A stretch of DNA of 31,726 nucleotides from Chloroflexota bacterium. Lineage in GTDB: Bacteria > Chloroflexota > Anaerolineae > Aggregatilineales > UBA3940. Within the stretch, counting starts at the first letter, position 1. The number at the start of each line of letters is the position of its first letter. The stretch covers positions 1 to 31,726 of the forward strand of contig JAADYZ010000052.1 in assembly GCA_010092775.1 (NCBI GenBank), in the 5' to 3' direction. The notes beneath the pieces were generated by a model that saw nothing but the letters and a program-made list of their open reading frames with translations, was not told where the DNA came from and made no database searches. Below are positions 15,054 to 21,778 of this stretch, one piece after another. The translations under genes were made by a program, and so were the position numbers.

Positions 15054-15575
15054 CTAACCAGCCAGTTCTTTGACTTTGGCTACTGCCGCGTCGAAGTTCA
15101 CCTCATCGCCAATTTCAGGAACATACTCAGCATGCTGCAACGTACCATCCTGATCGATCACAAAGACTGCCCGTTGGCACCAGCGGTAGTCTGTATCATG
15201 CACACCATAGCTGTCGGCAAAGGCCATGTCGTAGTGACAGGAGACAACTTTCACCCGCTCTGCCCCGTTGGTATTGACCCAACGCCCCTGGGCAGGTGGC
15301 AGATCGGCACTGATTGTGAGGACCACCACATCCTCGTTAAAGGCTGCGGCCTCTTCATTGAAACGCTGTGTCTGAGCGTTGCACACGCCTGTATCGAGCG
15401 AGGGAACGACACTGAGCAAACGGACCTTGCCCTCGTAGTCAGACAGCTTAATGCGGCTCCAATCCGTCGCCACGAGTTCGGCATCGGGAGCGTTCTCGCC
15501 AACCGCTAAAATCGGACCACGTACCGTGTGGGGCGTACCACCCAGGGTTACCCCATTGGGGCGTTCTTCAGTCAT
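15054..15575 (-). CDS. tpx: Tpx-type thiol peroxidase (peroxiredoxin) with atypical cysteines
   Basis: Thiol peroxidase of the peroxiredoxin superfamily, reducing H2O2 or organic hydroperoxides with electrons from thioredoxin. 173 aa. The peroxidatic Cys is C65 in VVPSLDTGVCNAQTQRFNEE, a clear Tpx signature, and SADLPPAQGRW matches the helix that in E. coli Tpx carries the resolving Cys95. That Cys is missing here: the position reads Val (V100). Two other cysteines occur, C113 (VVSCHYDMAF) and C133 (YRWCQRAVFVID), either of which might resolve the sulfenic acid; otherwise the enzyme would act as 1-Cys. GGAGG lies 9 bases before the ATG. It leads the aminopeptidase operon and has its own upstream promoter. 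Confidence 0.92.
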   Translation of the reverse strand: MTEERPNGVTLGGTPHTVRGPILAVGENAPDAELVATDWSRIKLSDYEGKVRLLSVVPSLDTGVCNAQTQRFNEEAAAFNEDVVVLTISADLPPAQGRWVNTNGAERVKVVSCHYDMAFADSYGVHDTDYRWCQRAVFVIDQDGTLQHAEYVPEIGDEVNFDAAVAKVKELAG

Positions 15576-15666
15576 GTTGGATTTCCTCCGGATTGCGTGG
15601 GGATCGAATACCGGGCACCTTGCACCGCAGGATGAACCGGCTGTTTAACCTGTCGATATGGGCCCG

Positions 15667-15695
15667 ACTATAGCGCAAAGCCTGGTCGCCATCAA
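15667..15695 (-). promoter_or_regulatory. Promoter of the tpx-aminopeptidase operon
   Basis: Read on the minus strand: TTGATG (15690-15695), 17 bases, TATAGT (15667-15672). Four of six and five of six matches to the sigma-70 consensus with ideal spacing. The implied leader to the tpx ATG is about 85 bases. Confidence 0.6.
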
Positions 15696-15704
15696 AAGCA
15701 GGCG

Positions 15705-15733
15705 TTGACAGCCTCGGTTCGGAATGCTAGACT
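15705..15733 (+). promoter_or_regulatory. Promoter of the dNTPase-dprA unit
   Basis: Perfect TTGACA (15705-15710), 17 bases, TAGACT (15728-15733). The predicted start lies about 35 bases before the ATG at 15776. Its -35 box is only 9 bases from the -35 box of the divergent tpx promoter. Confidence 0.65.
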
Positions 15734-15775
15734 GCCGTACAGGTTCCACCACCTGACCTAGAGGAAGACCACCCC

Positions 15776-16939
15776 ATGCTATTGACACGTGAGGCAATTG
15801 AGAAGCGTGAACGCAAAATCCTGGCATCCTATGCCTTGAAGAGCGGGGATTCACGCGGGCGTGTTTATCCCGGTGATGAAGCAACCTTCCGCACGGCCTT
15901 CCAGCGAGACCGTGATCGAATTCTGCACAATACAGCCTTCCGCCGCCTGGAATACAAGACGCAAGTGTTCGTCAACCACGAAGGGGACGATTTTCGCACC
16001 CGCCTGACTCATACGCTTGAGGTCACCCAAATTGGGCGCACTATTGCGCGCACCCTGGGCGCCAACGAAGATTTGGTCGAAGCGATTTGTCTGGTCCATG
16101 ACATTGGTCATCCACCCTTTGGGCACTCTGGAGAGTATGTCCTCGATCGCTTGATGAAAGATCATGGCGGCTTCGAGCATAATCAACAGGCCTTACGTGT
16201 TGTCACACTCTTGGAGCGCCGCTATCCGGATTACCCAGGCTTGAACCTCACCTATGAAGTACGCGAAGGGATCGTCAAACACGAAACGGAGTACGATCAC
16301 AGCCATATTGTCGATGACTACGATCCCAACACCCGCGCCAGCCTCGAAGCGCAGATCGCCAACGTGGCGGATGAAATCGCCTACACTGCGCACGACCTGG
16401 ACGATGGCCTGGCCGCTGGCCTGCTGGTGCCGGAGCAGCTCAACGGACTGGCCTTGTGGGATCGCGGGAAAGAGCTGGTCGACATCACGGGTGATAGCTT
16501 TTCTGCAATCGATCGGCACAAGATTATCCGCCGCTTAATCAGCTTGCTGGTGACAGATCTCTGCGAAGCGACACATGAGCGGATCGAGAAACACAGTCCC
16601 AAGTCGCCCGAAGACATCCAGAAGTTGGACGAAAACGTGGTGACCTCAAGTGACGAGATGGCGGCAATGGCGCGAGAATTGAAAGACTATTTGTATAAAA
16701 ACATGTACAACCACTATCGCGTCGTGCGCATGGCCAAGAAAGCTGAGCGCTACATCACTGAGATGTTTGAGGCTTTCATCAGCACCCCTGAGCAGCTTCC
16801 AACCGCCGTGCAAAATCGTGTCAGCACTGAAGGCACTCTGTCACTCGAACGTGCTGTCTGCGATTACATCGCCGGGATGACCGATCGTTTTGCACTCGAA
16901 GAGTATCAGAAGCTCTTCGAGCCCTTTGCCAAGCCCTAA
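15776..16939 (+). CDS. dGTPase-like deoxynucleoside triphosphate triphosphohydrolase (HD domain)
   Basis: HD-domain enzyme that hydrolyses dNTPs to deoxynucleoside and triphosphate, controlling the dNTP pool. The HD metal site is visible: RLTHTLEV (H79), LVHDIGHPPFGHSGE (H108/D109) and the distal Asp in YTAHDLDDGL. The N-terminal region RDRILHNTAFRRLEYKTQVFVNHEGDDFRTR is characteristic of the bacterial dGTPase-like type 2 group. Length 387 aa is usual. GAGGA (15761-15765) is 10 bases before the ATG. The gene precedes dprA by 26 bases, so the two probably share a transcript. Nucleotide preference cannot be read from sequence. Confidence 0.93.
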   Translation: MLLTREAIEKRERKILASYALKSGDSRGRVYPGDEATFRTAFQRDRDRILHNTAFRRLEYKTQVFVNHEGDDFRTRLTHTLEVTQIGRTIARTLGANEDLVEAICLVHDIGHPPFGHSGEYVLDRLMKDHGGFEHNQQALRVVTLLERRYPDYPGLNLTYEVREGIVKHETEYDHSHIVDDYDPNTRASLEAQIANVADEIAYTAHDLDDGLAAGLLVPEQLNGLALWDRGKELVDITGDSFSAIDRHKIIRRLISLLVTDLCEATHERIEKHSPKSPEDIQKLDENVVTSSDEMAAMARELKDYLYKNMYNHYRVVRMAKKAERYITEMFEAFISTPEQLPTAVQNRVSTEGTLSLERAVCDYIAGMTDRFALEEYQKLFEPFAKP

Positions 16940-16965
16940 GCGGGCTCTCTGATTCACTTTCATCA

Positions 16966-18063
16966 ATGAAACTCAGCGAGCGAGCATATTGGGTCGGGTT
17001 TAATCTAGTCAAAGGCGTTGGGCCAGTGCGTGTGAGGCGCTTACTGGAACGCTTCGGCTCGCTGGAAGCGGCCTGGCTTGCCAGCAGCGACGAACTACGC
17101 GAAGCCGACTTTGACAAACGCGCCCTCAACAGCTTCCTTACGGCCCGCCAGAAACTCGATCTTGGTGCTGAGATGGCCCGTCTTGATAGACTCGGCATTG
17201 CCGTTTTAACCTGGGACGATGAAGATTATCCGGCGTTGCTTAAACCGCTCCGACAAATTGACGCCGCACCACCATTACTCTACTTGCGCGGCACACTCGA
17301 CCCAGGCGATGAATGGGCTTTGACGGTGGTCGGAACACGCTCTGTATCAGCTTATGGTCGACAAGTCACCCACCAGATCACATCTGAATTGGCTCTCAAC
17401 CGGCTGACGATCGTAAGCGGGCTCGCTCGCGGAGTGGATGGCACCGCCCATCAAGCCGCGCTTGAAGCTGGCGGACGCACCATTGCTTTGCTCGGCTGCG
17501 GACTAGATACCATCTATCCACCTGAGCATCGGGGCTTGGCCGCTAAGATCATTAGCCAGGGCGCCGTGATGACGCCCTATCCGTTGGGCACACAGCCTGA
17601 GAGCCGCAAATTCCACTGGCGAAATAACATCATGAGCGGCATGGCTCGAGGGGTACTCGTCACAGAGGCAGGGGCCAAAAGCGGTGCGCTGGTCACGGTG
17701 CGTTATGCCCTTGAACAAGGCCGCGAGGTCTTTGCGGTTCCTGGCAACATCACCCAGGCCAACAGTGATGGCACCAATCAGTTGATCCGTGATGGGGCGA
17801 TTCCGGTTCTGTCGGCCCAGGATATTCTGGAAGCGCTCAACCTGGAACAGGTCGCGACCTATCAGACTGTACGCAGTGCGGCACCCAACATGAGTTCCGA
17901 TGAACAGGCGATTCTGGCCTTGCTCTCAAGCGATCCCCTGCACGTGGACGAGCTAACCCGGCAGGCCGCCCTCCCCGTTAGCCAGGTGAGTAGCACGCTT
18001 GCCATGTTGGAGCTTAAAGGGGTCGTGCGGCAAGTTGCAACAATGACTTACGTGCGGTCTTAG
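16966..18063 (+). CDS. dprA: DNA processing protein DprA
   Basis: Binds incoming single-stranded DNA and loads RecA during natural transformation; in the cytoplasm. Domains in order: an N-terminal helix-hairpin-helix/SAM-like region (about 5-70, FNLVKGVGPVRVRRLLERFGS), the extended Rossmann DNA-binding core (about 80-285) with VVGTRSVSAYG, SGLARGVDGTAHQAAL, TIALLGCGLDTIYPPEH, RNNIMSGMA, TEAGAKSGALVTVRYALEQGREVFAVPG and GTNQLIRDGA, and a C-terminal winged helix (about 298-362, HVDELTRQAALPVSQVSSTLAMLELKGVVRQV). Length 365 aa is standard. No clear Shine-Dalgarno precedes the ATG. A 7-bp hairpin encloses the stop codon (TGCGGTC 18053-18059 with GACCGCA 18065-18071). No other competence gene is present. 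Confidence 0.95.
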   Translation: MKLSERAYWVGFNLVKGVGPVRVRRLLERFGSLEAAWLASSDELREADFDKRALNSFLTARQKLDLGAEMARLDRLGIAVLTWDDEDYPALLKPLRQIDAAPPLLYLRGTLDPGDEWALTVVGTRSVSAYGRQVTHQITSELALNRLTIVSGLARGVDGTAHQAALEAGGRTIALLGCGLDTIYPPEHRGLAAKIISQGAVMTPYPLGTQPESRKFHWRNNIMSGMARGVLVTEAGAKSGALVTVRYALEQGREVFAVPGNITQANSDGTNQLIRDGAIPVLSAQDILEALNLEQVATYQTVRSAAPNMSSDEQAILALLSSDPLHVDELTRQAALPVSQVSSTLAMLELKGVVRQVATMTYVRS

Positions 18064-18118
18064 TGACCGCAAGAGTAAACATTCTTATCAAAGGAGGATT
18101 GGCGCAGCGTCCTCACTT

Positions 18119-18151
18119 AGAGGTCTGCACCATGTGAACGATTATGACTGA
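18119..18151 (+). promoter_or_regulatory. Start-stop element and decoy ribosome-binding site ahead of manC
   Basis: AGAGGT (18119-18124) is followed after 7 bases by ATG-TGA (18132-18137), a one-codon reading frame. The real manC ATG (18144) is 6 bases further, in the same frame, and has no Shine-Dalgarno of its own at normal spacing. An overlapping GTG (18134) would give a five-codon leader ending at 18151, across the manC start. Another AGGAGG is at 18092-18097, inside a GAGGA / TCCTC inverted repeat (18094-18098 and 18109-18113). Confidence 0.4.
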
Positions 18152-19235
18152 CTCAAACACTTATGCACTCATTATGGCAGGCGGCGCAGGCACCCGTCTA
18201 TGGCCACTCAGTCGGCAGGAGCGCCCTAAGCCGCTGCTCTCGCTAGTGGAAGCTGAGCGCTCAATGTACCAGATTGCAGTCGAGCGCTTGCATCCGCTAT
18301 TGACGCCCGATCGAATCTTTGTCGTGGCGAACGAGCAGCTTAGCCTGCTGCTCCAGGAACAAGTTGTAGATATCCCACCAGAGAACTACATCATCGAACC
18401 CATCGGGCGGGATACGGCACCGGCGGTTGGCCTGGGAGCGATTCACATCCGCGATCGCAATCCGAGTGCGATTATGGCGGTATTGACAGCCGACCACTAC
18501 ATCACGGATATTCCACGCTTCCACCAAGTTCTTCAAGCGGCCATTGAGATGGCTCAGCGGGGCAACATCGTCACCTTGGGCATTACACCCACTTATCCTG
18601 CTACCGGTTATGGCTACATTCAGAGCGGCCCGCTGATGGAACAAATGGGGGATCTCAGCGTATATGAGGTGACTCGCTTCTGGGAAAAGCCGAATTCGGA
18701 GACAGCACAGGAGTTTATTGAAAGTGGCGCATACAGTTGGAATAGTGGTATGTTCATCTGGCCCGTCCAACGGGTAATGGGTGAATTTGAGCGCCACGCG
18801 CCAGAGTTGAACGCTGTGCTAAACGATCTCGCGGGTAAGATCGGCCACGCTGACTACGACCGAGTATTTAATCGCGTGTGGCCCAAGCTGAACCGCATCT
18901 CCGTCGATTACGCATTGATGGAACACATCCGGGAGAAGCTCTGCGTCATACCGGCCAAGATCGGCTGGACCGATATTGGGGATTTCTCCACGCTTTACGA
19001 TATTCTCTCGGACGGCACCACCAATCAAAACGTGTTCTCAGGCCAAGAGCCCGTGCTGATCGACACGAACGGATCGCTGATCTACAGCACACGGATGGTA
19101 GCAACCATTGGCGTAGAGGATTTAGTCATCATAGATACCGATGATGTTCTTCTGGTTTGTCGACGGGATCGTGTACAGGATGTAAAGAAGCTGGTCAATA
19201 GCTTGAAAGAGAGTCAGCGCAAAGAGCATTTATGA
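18144..19235 (+). CDS. manC: Mannose-1-phosphate guanylyltransferase (short form)
   Basis: Makes GDP-mannose from mannose-1-phosphate and GTP, for surface polysaccharides, glycoproteins or mannosyl solutes. The nucleotidyltransferase signature is at 11-31 (MAGGAGTRLWPLSRQERPKP), followed by IIEPIGRDTAPAVGL, LTADHYI, GYGYIQSG, RFWEKPNSETA, YSWNSGMFIW and GWTDIGDFSTLYD, all family motifs. At 363 aa it is the short form without the C-terminal cupin phosphomannose isomerase domain of bifunctional ManC/AlgA. It ends in an ATGA overlap with topA (19232-19235), so the two are translationally coupled, an odd pairing of sugar-nucleotide synthesis and DNA topology. The start region carries an ATG-TGA element. 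Confidence 0.93.
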   Translation: MTDSNTYALIMAGGAGTRLWPLSRQERPKPLLSLVEAERSMYQIAVERLHPLLTPDRIFVVANEQLSLLLQEQVVDIPPENYIIEPIGRDTAPAVGLGAIHIRDRNPSAIMAVLTADHYITDIPRFHQVLQAAIEMAQRGNIVTLGITPTYPATGYGYIQSGPLMEQMGDLSVYEVTRFWEKPNSETAQEFIESGAYSWNSGMFIWPVQRVMGEFERHAPELNAVLNDLAGKIGHADYDRVFNRVWPKLNRISVDYALMEHIREKLCVIPAKIGWTDIGDFSTLYDILSDGTTNQNVFSGQEPVLIDTNGSLIYSTRMVATIGVEDLVIIDTDDVLLVCRRDRVQDVKKLVNSLKESQRKEHL

Positions 19236-21640
19236 GTAAAGAAAAACAACTACAGGCGTACTGTGTAAGTTGTCAACGCAAGCGAAACATCGTCGATATT
19301 AAGCCGGTTTTCACTGCCAATGGGCGTCCGGGCTCGCAGGGGGTGTGCGAGGTATGCGGCACCAATATGTTCCGCATGGGTGCGACAGCAGCCCACGAAG
19401 GCATGACACCACCTGAGCCACAAGAATCAAAGCCGCGGAAACGCAAAGGGAAGACCACACGCAGCACTCGCAAGCGCCGCTCTGGAAAGCTCGTGATTGT
19501 CGAGTCGCCAGCTAAAGCGCGCACCATTGAGCATTATCTTGGCAAGCAGTTTAAGGTCAAGGCATCGGTGGGGCATGTGAGAGACTTACTCAAGTCACAG
19601 TTATCGGTCGACCTAGAAAACGACTTCGAGCCACGTTACCGCGTACCGAATGACAAGCGAGAAGTGGTCAAAGATCTCAAGGCAGCCGTCGAGCAAGCCG
19701 AGGAAGTCTACCTAGCCACAGACCCTGATCGGGAAGGTGAAGCGATCGCCTGGCATGTGATGGCGGCCACTGGTGTTGAGGAAGAACGCGCCCATCGCGT
19801 GGTCTTCAATGAGATCACCCGAGACGCGGTACAAGCAGCCTTCGATAACCCCCGCACCATTGATATGGACCGGGTCAATGCCCAGCAAACCCGGCGCATC
19901 TTGGACCGCTTGGTAGGCTACGAACTGAGCCCATTGCTGTGGGAGAAGATAAGACCACGCCTTTCCGCTGGACGGGTACAGTCGGTAGCTGTGCGTCTAA
20001 TTGTTGAGCGGGAACGTGCGATCGACACCTTTGTTCCAGAAGAATACTGGACGGTCGATGTGGAACTGGCTCGTTCTGAGGAAGGCGACGACCCGGAACG
20101 CGGCACCTTCACAGCCCGCCTGATCAACATTCATGGTGAGGGCATTGATCTGCCCACGCAAGGGTCAGTCGAACCGGTTGTGGCCGACTTGGAGCAGAGC
20201 GTCTACGCAGTCGATGAGATCAAACGCGGCACGCGCCGCCGGAAGGCATCCGCACCCTTTATCACCAGCACCCTTCAGCAAGAAGCATCGCGTCGGTTAG
20301 GCTTCACCGCTCGTAAGACAATGAGCATCGCCCAACAGCTCTATGAGGGGGTTGACATTGGCGGCGAAGATGGCGTGACCGGGCTGATCACCTATATGCG
20401 GACCGACAGCACCAGCGTTGCCGATGTCGCACAGCAAGAAGCGCTGCGCTACATTGTCGAAGTCTTTGGTGAAGACTATGTTCCGGAATCGCCCAACACC
20501 TACTCCAAAAAGGTGAAGGGGGCTCAGGAAGCCCACGAAGCGATCCGCCCAACTGGCACCTATCGGACGCCAGAGGCACTCAAAGAGTTTTTGAGCCGCG
20601 ATCAGTTCCGGCTGTATAAGCTGATCTGGCAGCGTTTTGTCGCTAGCCAGATGACACCTGCCGTCTACGATACGCTGCGAGTCGATGTGGTGGCGGGGCC
20701 ACCTGGAACCCTTAACGGAACTCGCCCCTATCATTTGCGCGCAAGCGGCTCAACGCTGCGCTTCCCTGGCTTTCTGAGTGTTTACGCCGATAAGTACGAC
20801 GAAGACAACCCGGCAGATGACGATTTGGATCGTCAATTTCCGGCGCTTGTCGATGGAGACGACCTAGACAACCTGGGTGTGTATCCTGAGCAGCACTTCA
20901 CCCAACCCCCGCCACGTTACACGGAAGCATCACTGGTGAAAGCGCTTGAGGAACACGGCATCGGGCGTCCGAGTACCTATGCGCCAATTTTGCAGACCAT
21001 TCAACAGCGAGGCTATGTTACACGGGATGCCAAGCGGCTGCTGCCGACCGAGACCGGGATTATCGTCAATGACTTGCTGGTCGATCATTTTAATGAAATC
21101 GTCGACTTGAACTTCACAGCAGAGATGGAGAGCGACCTCGATAAGATTGCGTCTGGAGACATGAACCATGTCCCCGTCTTGGAGGCCTTCTATCAGCCTT
21201 TTAAGGAGCAGGTCGTCTGGGCATACGAGCACATTCCGAACGTTGACCTGGGTGATGAACGAGTTGGCCGTGCTTGCCCTGTCTGTGGCAACGATCTAGT
21301 TGTGCGCTGGGGCCGCTATGGTCGCTTTATCGGCTGCTCGAATTTCCCAGAGTGCCGTCACACAGAGCCTTGGCTGGAGAAGGTCGGCGTGACCTGCCCG
21401 CAGTGCGGCGGCGACATCGTCGAGCGCAAGACCAAACGAGGCCGGACCTTCTACGGCTGCTCAAACTACCCAGAGTGTGAGTTCACCAGTTGGAAGAAAC
21501 CACTCCCCGATCCATGCCCGGTTTGCAGCAGCTTGCTCGTTGTACAGAACAAGAAAACTGCGAAGTGCACCAACTGCGAAGAGCAAGTTCCGTTGGAAAC
21601 ACTTCCTTCACAAGTCAATGAACAAGCTGAGTCCGTATAG
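19232..21640 (+). CDS. topA: DNA topoisomerase I with N-terminal zinc-ribbon fusion
   Basis: Type IA topoisomerase, relaxing negative supercoils. 802 aa. Residues 1-50 form an extra zinc ribbon (C11, C14, C39, C42; AYCVSCQRKR and GVCEVCGTNMFRMG) of the DUF5679 kind, joined by a basic linker (KPRKRKGKTTRSTRKRRS) to a complete enzyme. Toprim: LVIVESPAKARTIEHYLG (E91) and TDPDREGEAIAWH (D164, D166, E168); RPRLSAGRVQSVAVRLIVERE; catalytic Tyr Y388 in LITYMRTDST. Near residues 680-790 are three C-terminal zinc ribbons (CPVCGNDLV...CSNFPEC, CPQCGGDIV...CSNYPEC, CPVCSSLLV...CTNC). Its ATG lies in the stop of manC. Neighbouring dprA and topA genes are common in bacteria; here manC is between them. 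The transcript ends at a terminator that includes the stop codon. Confidence 0.96.
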   Translation: MSKEKQLQAYCVSCQRKRNIVDIKPVFTANGRPGSQGVCEVCGTNMFRMGATAAHEGMTPPEPQESKPRKRKGKTTRSTRKRRSGKLVIVESPAKARTIEHYLGKQFKVKASVGHVRDLLKSQLSVDLENDFEPRYRVPNDKREVVKDLKAAVEQAEEVYLATDPDREGEAIAWHVMAATGVEEERAHRVVFNEITRDAVQAAFDNPRTIDMDRVNAQQTRRILDRLVGYELSPLLWEKIRPRLSAGRVQSVAVRLIVERERAIDTFVPEEYWTVDVELARSEEGDDPERGTFTARLINIHGEGIDLPTQGSVEPVVADLEQSVYAVDEIKRGTRRRKASAPFITSTLQQEASRRLGFTARKTMSIAQQLYEGVDIGGEDGVTGLITYMRTDSTSVADVAQQEALRYIVEVFGEDYVPESPNTYSKKVKGAQEAHEAIRPTGTYRTPEALKEFLSRDQFRLYKLIWQRFVASQMTPAVYDTLRVDVVAGPPGTLNGTRPYHLRASGSTLRFPGFLSVYADKYDEDNPADDDLDRQFPALVDGDDLDNLGVYPEQHFTQPPPRYTEASLVKALEEHGIGRPSTYAPILQTIQQRGYVTRDAKRLLPTETGIIVNDLLVDHFNEIVDLNFTAEMESDLDKIASGDMNHVPVLEAFYQPFKEQVVWAYEHIPNVDLGDERVGRACPVCGNDLVVRWGRYGRFIGCSNFPECRHTEPWLEKVGVTCPQCGGDIVERKTKRGRTFYGCSNYPECEFTSWKKPLPDPCPVCSSLLVVQNKKTAKCTNCEEQVPLETLPSQVNEQAESV

Positions 21641-21656
21641 GGCTCAGCTTGTTTTT
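21621..21656 (+). terminator. Rho-independent terminator overlapping the topA stop codon
   Basis: Eleven-base stem AACAAGCTGAG (21621-21631) pairs with CTCAGCTTGTT (21643-21653), 11-base loop, T-run 21652-21656. The left arm encodes topA residues and the TAG stop (21638-21640) is in the loop. Confidence 0.88.
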
Positions 21657-21666
21657 CGACAGAGAC

Positions 21667-21694
21667 TTGTCACGATCAGGGGATGGAGTACAAT
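21667..21694 (+). promoter_or_regulatory. Promoter of the two-TM hypothetical gene
   Basis: TTGTCA (21667-21672), 16 bases, TACAAT (21689-21694): five of six matches in each box. It begins 10 bases after the topA terminator T-run and gives a leader of about 75-80 bases before the ATG at 21779, which has an AAGGAAGG ribosome-binding site. Confidence 0.65.
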
Positions 21695-21778
21695 ATCAGA
21701 GACTAGACCACCCAACACTCTGAACATCCTGTCACCATCACCCGTTTATCCGTCTGCTACGCAAGGAAGGGTCATCCT

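Noticed and set aside
18132..18143. UGA read as an amino acid so that manC begins at 18132
   Set aside because: Other genes here end in TGA (for example the second aminopeptidase) and Trp is encoded by TGG, so a recoded UGA is not supported.
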